Positions 12,209-24,908 are shown, numbered from the stretch's first letter. The stretch: 64,000 nt of DNA from Excoecaria cochinchinensis (GCA_947683425.1 CANTUQ010000109.1:2324501-2388500), one strand, 5' to 3'. The notes: generated by a model from the sequence alone, not told the origin. Translations and numbers: made by a program.

Positions 12209-15200
12209 CTACAGTGCGAATGGGTGAATGAACAAAGATTCAACCACATCCTTCATAGCTGATGAGTGTGTATAATAATCGACTTTATTGTAAACAAACT
12301 CTGCCACCCGTACGTGGTTGACTAAGTGCTTGAGAAGTTTCCTTGACACATCTGTTGGCTTCATGCAGAACTCTTCATTAATGTCTTTCCATGCATTGTC
12401 GCACCTTTTCTCAATTCCTTTAATTGCTTCTTCTTTTGAGACCCCGTAGTCTTTCATATAACTTTGCACTGCTAAAGTGCAATCCGCCCTCTTTTTCTCA
12501 ATCTATATGCAAGTAGTAGTTAGAAAATGATTAATGAGGCTAGCTTTAAGTAGCAATTACTAAGTTCAAGTTTAATTGAAGTATCGATCATACCTCAAAG
12601 CCATGGGGTTGTATGTCATTTTTCGAACGAACAATAGAACAGGCACCAAGAAGTAATTTTGGATTAGTTTTCCTCCATTCATAATCTTTGATTTTCATTT
12701 CTTCCATTCCGATCATTGTTGCTGCTGAAAGTATGGGTACAGTGCTTGTGGTTATTCCATTTTGCAAGTACTCTTCGTAACTTGGAACATACTCATTGCT
12801 AAATAACCATTGAGCCTCAGTGAAGTAGCATCTACTAATTTTTTGAAACTGAGAGAAAAAAATAATAATTAAGAAAATATTTTATTTAAAACATAATTAT
12901 AATATAAAATCACGTATGAAATAGGACGATTTTGAAATAAGATAAAATCAATTGAAAACTAAAAAATAGGAAGATCATGAAATAATTTCACTACGAATGA
13001 AAAATGATGAAATAGTAAATAACTTATTCTATTCACATCCTAATCCGAAATAAGGAACTAAGAAAATTTAATTTAATTTAATACACTAATATATATTCTG
13101 AAATATTCTTCTTAAACTTAAAAATGCAACGATTTAAATGTATGAACATGCACATAAAAAAGATTACTATAACTCTCATTTAGCCATAAAATAGTATTAG
13201 ATTTCAATGTGAGAAAGAAACAATTCTTTCATTATAAATATATGTCTATTTTTGTTCAGTCAACTTTTTTTTTTTTTTTGATTAAGAAAAGAGGTGAGCA
13301 AGCTCACAAGAACCACAAACTAACGGCTATAAGAAACTCCCACAGTGTCATGAGACAGCCATGATCTTATCCCTTGAGGAGGAGAATGCAATGCATGATA
13401 GCCATATGGAAAGCTAAACCCCAGCTGGGCAAGATAATCTGCAGCAAAGTTGGCTTCACGGTGAACATGCCTGAAGTAGACTATGGAGAAGCAACTAGTC
13501 AGACCCCTGATACGATTACTCAAAATCCTAGGAAAACCCTAGTAAAATTTACCTCCTCCTTGGCATAAGCGTTTCTGTAGCACAACTCTTCACCGTCTTC
13601 ATTCTCCATTTCACCAAAAAAATCCAAGATAATCCTGTAAAATTGTTTCATATAATTCGGCAGCTGATCAATAGCATCAATTGTGCACCTGGAAATTTGG
13701 GAAAAAAATAAATTGTCAGCAATTTTATAAAGTATTTTAGCAACAAATTGTTTACTTTTTTCCGATAACCTTTTCTTTTACCCCTTGAATCTATAAGGGT
13801 GGTAATGAGTAAGAAATTACCATGTCCATATCCGAATTTGTTTAACATTAAATTAATCGTAATCATCCCAAACATGTTTATTTTTATCATTCTAATACCT
13901 TTATTCATTCCAAATCCATTTAATAATATCCATTTATTACTCATATCTATTTAACTGCTTTTAAAATTTAAATATTAGTTTTTATTATAATAAAATTATA
14001 TATAAAAAGCTACGCAACTAAATTTAAGCTGAGTAAATAGGAAGTAAATTGGTTATATCCTATCCAACCATCACAAATAGTATGGTTACTATCCGTATAT
14101 AAATAAGGCTCCTTTAAAACTACCCAAACCCTATATAAATATGGTGGATAGAATCAACTACCTTTAAATATCCCACCTGATATATACCATTCCTAAAAAA
14201 TCATATGAAATAATTACCACAATAAAAAGAAAAAATGGACAAGGAAAAAATACCAAACAAACCTCTGTAAAGCATGTGTAAAACGTTGAAGTTCATCTTT
14301 TGTACCATATGAATCATACGTATCATCTACCACAGCTAGGAATTGTGCATACATAGTAGTTATCAACCTTGCAAAAGAATACTGAGGCTCAACTTGAGAT
14401 CCAAATGCCCAAAAGTAGGATTCAACAGGTCTGTCTCTTGCATAAGGAAGATTTTCACAAATATGTAAATCTTTCCACCACCTGGATTTATACATAAGAT
14501 TTTAATTACTAAGTCTCATTTTATTTTATATACCTATACCAACATCGAGCTAGCAGGGTGAAATGAATAATTTACCTTGAGAGTATGCCTAACTCTTTTC
14601 TGTTTAATAACTGTAATCGATTATAATCCAACTTTGCAAGTTCGAGGAGTGTTTCATTTCGAGACTCATCTTTCTCATAAAATGATATGTATTTTAGAGC
14701 TTCTATTCTTTCTACTGCATGGTGGAATGGCAGGCAAAGAGCATTCTTTATATGTTTTGCAAGATTTGGGCTTGATTTCTCAACTAAGATTTCAAGGTGT
14801 TTCTTTGTAAATTCAAGAGCTTCATCTAATATATCTTCGCCATGAAAGCACAAGAAAGTTGCTTCGTATAAGCTAAGAAGGCCTTTCACATCATTGGCAA
14901 TGCTTTCCTTGAACTCTCCATTTTCATTCTTGAATTTCTTAAACACATCTGAAGTTCACACGCTTATCATTAGATGCCACAAAAGATAAATGAATAAATA
15001 CATAATTAGTCTAAAGATTTGAAATCAATTAAAATCATAATTCAGATGTTATGATGTAAGTTATTATATTAAAATTAATTTAGTCTTACCACAAGACATT
15101 TTGTATCCATATTGTCTTAAAACTCGAAATAGAAGTGACAGAGTGTAAAGGTCATAGTTATTGTCTTCATAAAGATTTTGAATGATGATAAATATATGGT

Positions 15201-15822
15201 TGAGCTGATTGTCGATTTCGGTCTCAAAATGATAAGGTAAACCAAGACGGCAGAGAAGATTGATGAACTCAATACTTTCAGTTACATTTCTCGTTGACTG
15301 CATTAACATGTCCTTCACTTTTCCTTTAAGCATCTCCACATCTCGAGTATATGATTCAAATTCCTATATAAGAAAAAAACAGTATTGTTCAATGAATTGA
15401 GATAGTCAAGTACTGTTATTATTTCATTGTTGAGAAAGAAAAACTGACAATATAATTTACTATTAGCATGCATGTTCTTTGGCTAATATTAGAATTAATA
15501 TTTAATTTCTAGTTAATTACTAGCAGTTTAGCATAAACCAGACAAAGTAATGTAAGCCAACATATCCCCAAAGAAATCTCATTGAAAACGTTGTCGTGTT
15601 TGACTATTTTGGTTAGGAGAAGCACAAATAACAATAAGCTTAGGATGAACATTACTTTTGAAAAATGGCATCTCCGCTTAAATTTGAAATGAGAAACTAT
15701 ATTATTGATCTTACTGAATCCATGGAGGGAAATGAAGCAAAACTGCAGCCCCATACAGAATTGGGAAAATTCGGGAATGGACGGAAAACGTGTTCCCCAT
15801 TTTCTGTTGACGACATGGCCAT
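12209..15822 (-). CDS. Sesquiterpene synthase (TPS-a type), 7 exons, 552 aa
   Basis: Exons, in order: 15822-15715, 15363-15090, 14948-14576, 14481-14263, 13688-13553, 12848-12594 and 12502-12209. All junctions are GT-AG with compatible phases, giving an uninterrupted frame that ends in TAG. Terpene synthases ionise prenyl diphosphates. The short N-terminus without a plastid transit peptide and RP(x8)W near residue 14 point to a cytosolic farnesyl-diphosphate enzyme of the TPS-a clade. Visible motifs are RWWK at 252-255, RDR at 267-269 and the metal-binding DDTYD at 304-308. The second metal motif reads NDIQPHGFE (447-455), where the family has (N/D)D(L/I/V)x(S/T)xxxE, so the metal-ligand Ser/Thr is Pro. 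The usual WGDxFL near the N-terminus is WGCSFA. The enzyme could be altered or inactive; the product cannot be predicted. Confidence 0.9.
13262..13530 (-). mobile_element. 5'-truncated LINE fragment in a terpene synthase intron
   Basis: On the minus strand it contains a 67-codon frame ending an RNase H-like (RVT_3) domain, with HVHREANFAADYLAQLG, typical of the C-terminus of plant non-LTR retrotransposons. A short untranslated tail and a poly(A) run (T15 on plus, 13265-13279) follow. It lies in the intron between exons 5 and 6, on the same strand as the gene. Target duplications were not recognised. Confidence 0.8.
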
Positions 15823-16189
15823 TTCTAAAGTATGTATTATGTTGCGAAATCAAAGCAAAGTTTACTCAATTTCGATACCTAAAACCATTAGAGGCATGCC
15901 TTTTATAGGCAACTACTTGGAATGAATTGCTCATCTGTACCATTTTAAGTTGTTAATTGAAATTAAGTAAATCATTATAAAACTTTAATTAATTTTATAA
16001 AAGAAGTACTGGCAATTGATTAAGTCCTTTTTTAATTCTAAGTACTCTATTTAAATTTTATATAATAAACACACTACCTGTCAAAAACTGACCCAAACCC
16101 AATAAACTATCCAAATCCACCCAACAAAAACTGACACAAACCCAACCCAAATAAAAAAATTACCCATTTAAACCCATCAAAAAAATTAC
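15823..16189. other. Terpene synthase upstream region with CCCAAA-rich tract
   Basis: The first 100 bases hold the putative core promoter. From about 16080 to 16190 the plus strand is a low-complexity run of ACCCAAACCC and AAATTACCCATTTAAACCC-like units. The region separates the terpene synthase from the Nudix pseudogene by under 400 bp. Confidence 0.5.
15899..15907 (-). promoter_or_regulatory. Putative TATA box of the terpene synthase gene
   Basis: On the minus strand CCTATAAAAGGC lies about 80 bp upstream of the ATG at 15822. This fits a start of transcription around 15870 and a 5' untranslated region of roughly 45-50 nt. It is inferred from motif and position only. Confidence 0.55.
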
Positions 16190-16199
16190 CCACTTAAAA

Positions 16200-16640
16200 T
16201 CAACCCGTTTGGGTCATTATCCCTGCACCCAACAGGTCTAAATCCCAAATCTCTCTTTGCCCTGCCCTCGTTTCTATATCATCAACATCACCTTCCTCTC
16301 TTTCCCCACCAGGCAGAGCAACCTCACCTGTATTAAAGCATATCAAGTTTTGATCTTTTAACACAATTATCAAAAATTTCAAGCATTAAGCCACAATGTC
16401 TACTTCACAATGATTAATAGAAAAGCTACTAGAGTGAGAAGACAGTGATGAGGATCGCTGTGTTAGGATCACACGCAAATCTCCATCATTGCCTTCGAAG
16501 ATACAGATGAGAACTGCAGCTCTGTTGTTGGGTTTTGAATATTCTGTAGAATCATGTTCTTGAGAAACTGAATTCTTTGGCTTACAGAGGCGAAGCTGTT
16601 CAGCTAAAGATGCGAGCTTTTGCGATTTTTTTCTATCTTT
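16200..16640 (-). pseudogene. Nudix hydrolase (NUDT11/15/22-like) pseudogene
   Basis: The right part reads SQKLASLAEQLRLCKP and then NRAAVLICIFEGNDGDLRVILTQRSS, matching the N-terminal half of plant CoA-pyrophosphatase-type Nudix proteins. After an intron (acceptor at 16328), 16200-16327 reads GEVALPGGEREEGDVDD, the start of the Nudix box. The expected REAxEEIGL helix that holds the metal-binding Glu residues is garbled by small indels (ETRAGQREIWDLDLL). No start methionine is visible and the rest of the protein is missing, so this is a truncated, non-functional copy. The intact enzyme would hydrolyse CoA or related nucleotide derivatives. Confidence 0.8.
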
Positions 16641-16715
16641 TAAAATATTATTAATTAGTATAATTTTTATAAATGTTAATATATAAACACTCAAATAAAA
16701 AAAAAAATCTATCAA

Positions 16716-17399
16716 AACATTTAAGAATAAATAATCATATTAGGTGCAACTGAATTGGGAATAATTAAGGTGAATTAAAATAAAAAGGAAATAAAGAATA
16801 ATAAAAAAATGCCAATAATTCTGGAAGAACCAAAGGAAAATAAGGCTGGAATTGGATTTGAATAGTACAGTACAGCTTGCTTAAAGTAAAATCACTAAGT
16901 TTTTCTTTCATACACATTTGTAGGTTAAACACTTCAATTTTCAATTTCCGGCTCCACTTTGGCTCCAAGCCCGAAAAATAAATTTTTATTTATAAATCCT
17001 GTTCCTTGATTTAGTCAATATCCTTCCAAAAACAATTATTCATGTTTTTTTTTCTTTGTGATTATAGGAATTTTGATAAGCATATTAATGATTCAGTGAG
17101 GATATTTTTTTTTAATAAGAAATTAAGAATTAGTTACAACAAGATCCTTGTAACTTCAAATTAAAAATACTGAAATTTGTAATTAATTATAGTAAAACAT
17201 GCTTTAAAATAAGTGTTAAATTATTTAAAAGTTATTATCTACGAACAGTTGTAGCAACTGATGGAAACAGACTCAAAAAGAGATGTTAACTGTAGACAAT
17301 TAATGCAATTAGACACATGAATTATTTACTGTTCAATTTTACATCATATCCCTATATATCAATCGAGTAGGAATTTTTATTTATTTATTTATTTATTTC
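16716..17399. other. AT-rich intergenic DNA, no gene seen
   Basis: There is no supported coding region on either strand. It is composed of AT-rich text with short homopolymer runs and a (TTTA)n stretch near 17377-17400. Confidence 0.4.
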
Positions 17400-17455
17400 T
17401 TGCTTTTACATTATGAAGGGCAGTTTTGGCATTTTGATCCCAATTTCTTTTCTTT

Positions 17456-17710
17456 AAAGTCGAGACCAGAGAGAGAGAACAAAGAGAGATACACAGAGAG
17501 AGCTTTGAAATCGAAAACAAAAAACAGAGAGATAGGGTTTTGTTTTTCAAAAACTAATTGTAAAAAGAAGAAAAAAGGGGGAAACAAGATTTGCGAAATA
17601 TGTCTCCAGGTATCAATATTGATATGCTTGATTGAAATCGATTTTTCTTGTTTCAGTTTTCTTTTAATTTCTGAGTTTGTTTCCAGTTTACCTGTTTTCG
17701 GATGTTAAAT
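17456..17710 (+). other. Possible 5' exon or leader of a host gene
   Basis: A GA-rich stretch (AGAGAGAGAGAACAAAGAG) followed by AGGGTTTTG resembles a plant 5' untranslated region. An ATG near 17601 is followed after a few codons by CCAG/GTATCA, which could be a splice donor. Nothing recognisable follows before the Gypsy sequence begins near 18.3 kb, so if this was a gene it is cut off. The evidence is weak. Confidence 0.25.
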
Positions 17711-18339
17711 AACAATTGATGATCATAAGTATGTGCCTTTGATTTTTTTTTTTTTTTTTTTAAGGAGATTGGCAACACTTATGGCGTTATGCAATTTTAT
17801 TATTATTATTATTTGGGTGTATCACATTACATTATTCTGTATTCTCTATTTTTTTTCTCTCTTTTTTTATATGTTAATTTAGAATAAAATTTAAATTTTA
17901 TTTATCTATTATTTTTAATTTTTTTAATATAATTTTATTTTATTTTTTTAATTTATTTTATTTTTTAATAAAAATTAATTACTTAAATTTAAATTTATAG
18001 ATTAAATTATTTAATTTTATTTTAAATTTAAATTTAATTAATATTTTTTAATTTTAATAAAAATAACGGATGGATGGAGTACTAAAAATGATAATTAGTG
18101 ATTTAAGATTTTAACATTTTTTATGATTATAAAACCATCAAATACGTTTATATTATTTTAATAATGTAATAAATATGATTTTATAAAATATGGAGGAGGC
18201 ACAACTGTCATCCAAACTGATGTATTGTTTTTTTTTCCTATCTTTTCCTAATTATTGTTTATTTTAGGATTTCTTTTCTCGAAAAAGTTGTAATTTTTAA
18301 GTCTAACTTTATTTTAAATTATTATTAATGTTTTTCCGT
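17711..18339. other. AT-rich DNA before the Gypsy 5' LTR
   Basis: T-rich and A-rich low-complexity sequence with no gene. The left edge of the Gypsy LTR could not be placed precisely. Its usual TGTAGACACCGGG start is absent here, so the LTR is truncated on this side. Confidence 0.4.
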
Positions 18340-18404
18340 TAAGTTGTAATTATTATTACTGTTAATTAATTGTTATATTTGTTTATTATTAGTATTTTGT
18401 GTTA

Positions 18405-18435
<31 letters not shown>

Positions 18436-19384
18436 GTCTAATTTGTGTTAATTTTATGTTGATGTTATTATTTAATTGATTTGTGATTATTTAATATTAT
18501 TATTATTATTATCATTATTGATTATTGTTATTATTATTGTTATTTATTTATGCAATTATTTATGTATTCATTTATTTATTTATTTAGAAATATGTAATTT
18601 TTATTTCATTCTATTTTATTTATTTGTGGTCTGTAATAATAAAATGGTTTTCGACCGCTTTTAAAAAGAACCACCACACAAATGTTTTATACCAAAATGA
18701 AATGTTTACTAAATAAAATTGGACCAATGTCCTATTTTTACCCAATAAAATAATCACACAAAAATTGTTTTCTATAATGAATGCATGCGAGGACCAATGT
18801 CCTCATTGTTAATGAATAACCCGTTTTATGCATGTATAGCACATTTATAAATGAGGGTTGTATTCTGCCCTTAGTATTATTGTAAATTTATTTCATGCTT
18901 TAATGCTATTTTATTTTATGCTCTTAAATGGATGAATGCGCTTCAATTTAAATTGCATCATGTGGAGAGAGAGCGAATCAATGTTAATTAAAATTTAATC
19001 ATAAAGTATTCGAGGTAGAAATAAATGAGAAATCCCGAACCCAGCTCTGGTCTTTGGGCTCAAAGAGGCTAGAGGTCTACCCTCTACGACACCTTTTTGT
19101 GCCACGAGACTTTAGCGCTAATCCTAGGCTCCTTAGGGCGAGAGGTTTACCTTCCAAGACCCCTCTGGCTGGCCCAAAATGGATACTAAGCGCAGTCTTA
19201 GGCTCTCTGAGGCGAGAGAAACTTTCCCAATATTCTATTGGGTGGCGACTCCATGAAACCTCCTTGTTGCCCAACATAGACGCACTTGCAATTTATTGCA
19301 AGCTGTCAACGGACCCACAATTGCCCGATCGCCCACGTGCGGGCGATCAGAATGGGCGGCCGCGGGGATCCGGCGCGCGTCACA
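18340..19384 (+). repeat. 5' LTR, truncated, of the plus-strand Gypsy element
   Basis: It is nearly identical to 25876-26779 from the TGTGATTATTTAATATT stretch to the TCACA end. The part further left matches, in reverse complement, the solo LTR near 56300. The 5' third or more of the LTR is missing. Confidence 0.8.
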
Positions 19385-19385
19385 G

Positions 19386-19403
19386 TGGCGACTCCACTGG
19401 GGA
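19386..19403 (+). promoter_or_regulatory. Gypsy primer-binding site
   Basis: TGGCGACTCCACTGGGGA begins one base after the LTR end. The minus-strand Gypsy element shows nearly the same site at 31988-32005, also with one spacer base, which supports it as the tRNA-primed start of minus-strand DNA synthesis. Confidence 0.8.
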
Positions 19404-20541
19404 TGATATGGTTTGAGATTTCAATTCAAAAATACCTCGTTTTAACATTTATGGTTAAAATTTAATTCATAAATTCGCTTTCTCTCATTTGCATTACATC
19501 TCATTAGAGCTTTTAGAATATGCTAGTTTGGTCCCTCTATTAGCCCCGGTGCGTTCCTGAAGCACGACCTCATTTTCACTCAATTTGGGGAAGTGTTAAG
19601 GATAATCACCAGCCCAAGTCTCGTACCATCGTGGTATATAAAATGGTGACCCGATCGATCGTTACGCTCGTGATGAGCTAGACCCATCGGCAGGGATCAT
19701 GCTTGGGTAGCCTCAAAGTAACACCACCTTTTGACCAAAGCTCATGTAATAGCAATAGAAACTTCCACTAGGTGACATGTACCATAATATCATGCTTGTT
19801 ATTTGGGCTGTCATATATTGAACAAAATCAATTGAATCTAATGGTTTTCATCAAAGGCTTTCATGGCCCGTCGGAACCATCTTAACTTAGTTGAATTGTT
19901 TAAATATATAATGGCCAACCATCCATGCGCATGTGCTTTAAAGTAAGAGCTGTTATGCTGCCGGTTTTTCACCGTGCACTATACGCTTCCATTGGGTTCC
20001 CTGTTAACCCTGGGATAAAGCCCACCTAGGAAAGAGACCGCACGACCTCGTGTGTGGGAGAAATAAGGTTGGAAGGTTCTACCTGCTTGCATGTGGCTAT
20101 GAATGCTGCACAACATGCACATACATCACATGTCATTCATGTCAAAAAAAATCAATCAAAAAAAAAAAGAGAAAAAATATATAAATATATAAAATATAAA
20201 AAATAAAAAATACATTTCATATTGTGTGTATATATCCTTTTGCCTGCATATTATTTTTCACATACATATACAATCACGTGTATATTTATTTTCATGCATT
20301 GCATCGCATAATTACAATTTATTGATTTTTTCACTCCATCTGCACAATTCACGATCATGCATTGTATATTATCATACACGCATCATACTAACAATTTAAA
20401 TTTTTAGCCATCATAGATTCTTCCAAGTGGGTTAGAGGTCCCGACGGTCGATTAGTAAGGACAAACTCGCCTTTTGGATTGCTCGAATTAGTGCTCGATT
20501 GGGATCCTGAGCCATTCTCGACATCTAGTACCTCATCCTCC

Positions 20542-21957
20542 ATGGCGGACGAAACTGGAAACTTAACCACTCAAGACCTCGCCCGGAGGTTGGATGAATT
20601 TGAACAGCGAATGCTAGACATGATGGGTGTCATGGCCGAAAGAATTGCCCATCCCCCTGCTGCACAAGCACCTCCTATTCTGCAGTCGCCTATTGCTCAA
20701 CAAGTACCAGCAGTCCCTCCTCGGGGGCAAGTTGAACCTCCTGCTGGTGGGGAGGCTCCCTTCGTTGGAGTGGCTGCTCGCCAACCTATTAATGAGAACG
20801 AAGCCGCACCCGTTGAGCCAAGAAGGGCAAGGGTTAATAATACCGAAGAGGATTTTGTAGAAGAAGAGGAGATCGAAGACATAGTAGCCCACCAACCTGC
20901 GAGGGGTAGAGCACCCAAGGTGGAGGATGAAACTATGAGGGCAATGAGACAGCAGATTGAGGCCATCACCCGGATGTTGTCAGCTGGAAAAGGGGTCAAC
21001 CCTGAAGATAGAAATTTGGGAGATGAAGAATTGCTTCCCCAGAGATTTAAAATGCCTGAGCTGCCAAAGTTTAATGGTACTTCAGACCCTTCTGCACATA
21101 TCAAGCAGTACACTTTAGTGATGAAGGGTACAGGACTGAGCAAGAAGCAAAAGGTGGAGTATTTTTGCCTCAGTCTGTCGGGTCCTGCAGTGGATTGGTA
21201 CCATGGGCTGGATCGAAGGTGTAAAGAAGACTGGGATCTGCTGACCGATGAATTTATGAAGCAGTATGACTGCAGCACCAGAATGGAGGTCACCCTGAAG
21301 GACCTCGAACTTCTACAGCAAAAGCCCGACGAATCATTCCACGAGTACCTCACAAGGTGGAGGAACAGGGTAATGGAAATGAAACGAAAGCCTGACACAG
21401 CCGATCAAATCAGGCTATTTATCAAAAATTCCTGTCCTTACCTGAGGGATCTGCTAAGCTTCAAAGGGCTTAGAGATTGGGAGTCATTGAAAGATATTGC
21501 TGTAGAAGCTGAAGGGGCCTACCTGGCAAAGAAGGCAAATCAGAATAGCTTTCTAGGGAGGAACTTTGGGAATCAGTCAGGGAACAGATCAGGTGGAGCT
21601 GGAAGCAGTAATAACAGAAATGGCAAGACGGCCGAAGTCTCAGCAACTGAGGTTAGACAGGGTCAGAGGTAATACTCTAACTTAGGTCGCTCTTTATCTT
21701 GGGTACTAGAAAGGCTTATGAAGGAAGGTAAGATACGACCTCTGGCGCCTAGGCCTGCAATGACTCAGGGACAGCCAAGGCATAGAGATGATCAGTACTG
21801 CGCTTATCATCAACATACTGGGCACTTAACGGACAACTGCCGAACCCTGAGGAACAAGATTCAGGACCTTATTGACACGAAGCATATAACGGACCCTGAA
21901 AGGAGGGAGAAAAATAAGAAGCCGGGCTACAACGCAGTCCCTCCACCGAATATGTGA
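20542..21957 (+). pseudogene. Gypsy gag (retrotrans_gag), one nonsense codon
   Basis: The first conventional ATG (MADETG) is at 20542; the frame is open upstream to 20479. An N-terminal coiled, Pro/Ala-rich part is followed by the retrotransposon gag domain, with LPKFNGTSDP, YFCLSLSGPAVDWY, DLLTDEFMKQYD and ESFHEYLTRWRNRV. After a TAA at 21670-21672 the same frame continues through DDQYCAYHQHTGHLTDNC, a His/Cys-rich capsid-tail motif, to PPPNM at 21957. The homologous gag at 29689-31107 reads a sense codon at that point, so this stop is a later mutation. Confidence 0.88.
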
Positions 21958-24008
21958 TCGGATCCAGTCCACCGGAGTGGCATATTTTGCAAGAACTACC
22001 TGGAGATATTATGTTATATGTCTCTGTATTTTGAAAACTCCTTATAACATTTTGGTTATGTAATATGATGAACAATGTTTTTGCGCACTTATATATTATT
22101 TCTAATGATTTCATTTCTTATGATCATGATACATTCATTCATTTTGACATTAATTCAATCAATACTACTACATTTAATCTTGGAACTTTGGAAAATTCAA
22201 AGAAAATCTTGATAGCATCTGATATAACTCCTGAAGAGAGAGAGAGTCAGAGAGAAAATAAAAATAAGAAAGAAAAAACTAGTTGCAATTAGGAGATTGG
22301 ATGAAAACTCACTAAGAGCACTAGAACCTTTCTGATTACCCGTCGAAGCGATCTCTGGATAAAACAGAACCTGAAAAATGATTTAGGCAATCTTTTCTTT
22401 GTATAGCTCTCTAAATGACTATTTCCTACCCTTGTTCTGCAATCGCTTGCTAGCCCATTAAGCCTTTATGCAGGTATGCTGAATGCGTACTAATTTTGTT
22501 GTTACACCCATTAAAACTACCCCCTCGCCTAAAATGATTTTGGCTTCCCCTTAGAAGAGTGGCCGCTCTAAAACTGATGGATGTACATTTGAACAATTCT
22601 TTGGACTATTAAAAAATTGCCTTGATAAGAGCAAGTTCAGACTTTGAAAAGAGGGTTTAGTCATGCATGAAAGGCATGAGCTCAAAAAAAAAGAAGAGAA
22701 GCGAAAGTAAAAAGAAGAAAAAGAAAAAGGAAAATGAAAAATCCAAAAAGAAAAAATGAATGAAAAATGAAAGAAAAAGAAGCAAAGAAAAAAAAAAGAA
22801 GAATAAAAAAGAGAGCTCAAAATGGTGACCAATTGACTAGTTTCAATGATTGCCCTTCTGATCTCAAGGAGCTAGAATGTTATCGAGCCCAAATTCAAGA
22901 ATACTTTTGAACCGAGAACGGTTCATCCATCAGTTGAGAAAATATTGCGGCCATTCTTCTCTAGCGACCTGATCTTTCTTTGACAGCCATCTACCTAAGC
23001 TTAACATTACAACCAAAGTAAGACCTCTTGATTCTGGGTTCAGTCTTATCCAATTAGTGGAGATGACCTTATAGTAAGGTTTGGTAAGTAAGAAGAGGCC
23101 TATGGTGTTTCTTGAGCTTCAAGCGAGAAGCCATTAGTGCATTCATGCATTCGAGTTAAGTCTCGTCTCCGACGTTGCTTCTAGAATTTGCATTCAAAAG
23201 ATTAAATAAGAGCAGAGAGAATATTCAATCATGAGAATAAAAAAGAGAGCAGATTGATAACAGGAGTTTGATGCTTTCAAGATCCATCCCGAGATTGGAT
23301 GAGGTTTTGTATCTTGAGATTAATGCCAAATAATGATCATATATTATGAAATCAAACTGAAATATGTGCATTTATGCAATGGTATTGATGTAACCAGAAT
23401 AGTTCATCTGATATACAAAAAAAAAAGAAAAAAAAAAAGAAAAAGAAAACAAGAAAAAAAAAAAGAAAAATGGCCGTTAGAGATGAAAACCGTAATTGGC
23501 GCTCTAAGCAAAAGTTAGACCAAAGGACAGGGTGAAAACCTGAAAACAGGCAGTCTGTCCTAAAAAAAAAAAAAAGAAGAAAAAAAAAAGCTGCTAGATT
23601 GGGTTGGGTCCATTCCAGGCAAAAATAAGGTACAGGGTCATGTGAAAATCCGAAAGGACGCATTTCCCGCCAAGAAAAGCTAGTGTGAAAATCTACAAGG
23701 GATGCACTACCTTAAAATAATGACTACAGGTTTCAGATGAGAACCTCATGATCCCCAAAGAGCATGAAATTCAAAGGCAATTCCAGAAGGCACTGATCTT
23801 ACTGCAAGTTGCAACCAAATCGGCTGTCGCCTCCAAATCCAATTAGAGGAATTTTTATACTGCATTGCTGCATACATACGCATCTCACGTGCATGCTCAC
23901 AATTTTTTATGCATATTTGCCTTTCTAAGTCTTGCAGAAAAAGAGACTCGATGCAGACACCGGCAGAAACCGAGTGACGACATCATTCCATCCATCAATC
24001 AAGACAAT
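21958..24008 (+). other. Non-coding internal region of the plus Gypsy element
   Basis: No pol domains are visible on either strand. It contains purine-rich runs at 22680-22810, 23420-23470 and 23560-23590. Much of the right half is repeated in inverse orientation at 27300-28300, showing that this non-coding DNA belongs to the element family. Confidence 0.7.
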
Positions 24009-24430
24009 CAACCCAAGACCTCTCAGGGGGCAGTTATCAAATTTTGAAGTCCTTTGAGGAGGCAAATTCCCAAAGACCTCTCAGGGGGCAGATATCAACC
24101 AAAGACCTCTCAGGGGGCAGATAATCAACCCAAGACCTCTCAGGGGGCAGATCTCAACCCAAGACCTCTCAGGGGGCAACCGCTTCTCAAAGGGCTCATA
24201 GACAGCACCACTTCATCATCCAATCGAAGGGTTAGCACGATGGCGGCACTACCACTCTAAGGATGGTTAGCACGATCACGGCACTTCCACTTCACAACGG
24301 TTTGCACGATGGCGGCACTACCATTCTACGGAAGGTTAGCACGACCACGGTAATACCATTTCAAATCTCAGAGGGGTTAGCACGATGGCGGCACTACCAC
24401 TCTATGGAGGGTTAGCATGATCACAGCACT
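24009..24430 (+). repeat. Two tandem-repeat blocks upstream of the polypurine tract
   Basis: 24009-24180 has five copies built on AAGACCTCTCAGGGGGCA. 24226-24430 has about six copies of GTTAGCACGATGGCGGCACTACC-like units with 33-38 bp spacing, alternating with an ATCACGGCAC version. The same two blocks occur inverted in the minus element (27190-27300 and 26782-27185), so they are part of the element. Confidence 0.9.
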
Positions 24431-24590
24431 GCCGCTTCTGCAATCATAACAACAGCACTCAATTCAAGAAGGCAGCCGCCTCAGGTAGGTGTCTCTGCAT
24501 CTCTTTCTCTCTCTGAATTTTGGACGTTCTCCTTTGAATTTTAGCTCACCTAGGTGTCTATGCACTAGATTCTCCAAAATTGGGGGCAAC

Positions 24591-24691
24591 TGTAGACACC
24601 GGGTCCCGAATTCCGGCATAAAATGAAAATGGTGATTTTGATCCTCGATTATTCCCTCCAAAAAAAAAATTATAAATAAAATATAAATAAA

Positions 24692-24723
<32 letters not shown>

Positions 24724-24834
24724 TGTGTGTGAAATTAGGTAATTAATTAGTTGATGTTGTTAGTTAATTAAGTGGTTAATATTATTATGTTAATTAAAAT
24801 GCATGTAAAGTTGAAGTGTATAATTAAGTAGATA

Positions 24835-24908
<74 letters not shown>

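Noticed and set aside
13648..13944. A 98-codon minus-strand frame overlapping terpene synthase exon 5
   Set aside because: It runs through intron sequence and is in a different frame from exon 5; no domain.
19054..19416. A 120-codon open frame repeated at 26449-26811
   Set aside because: It is the same stretch of the Gypsy LTR in both copies. Conservation is explained by the LTR, and no protein family was recognised.
20697..21398. A 233-codon minus-strand frame
   Set aside because: It is the antisense shadow of the Gypsy gag frame.
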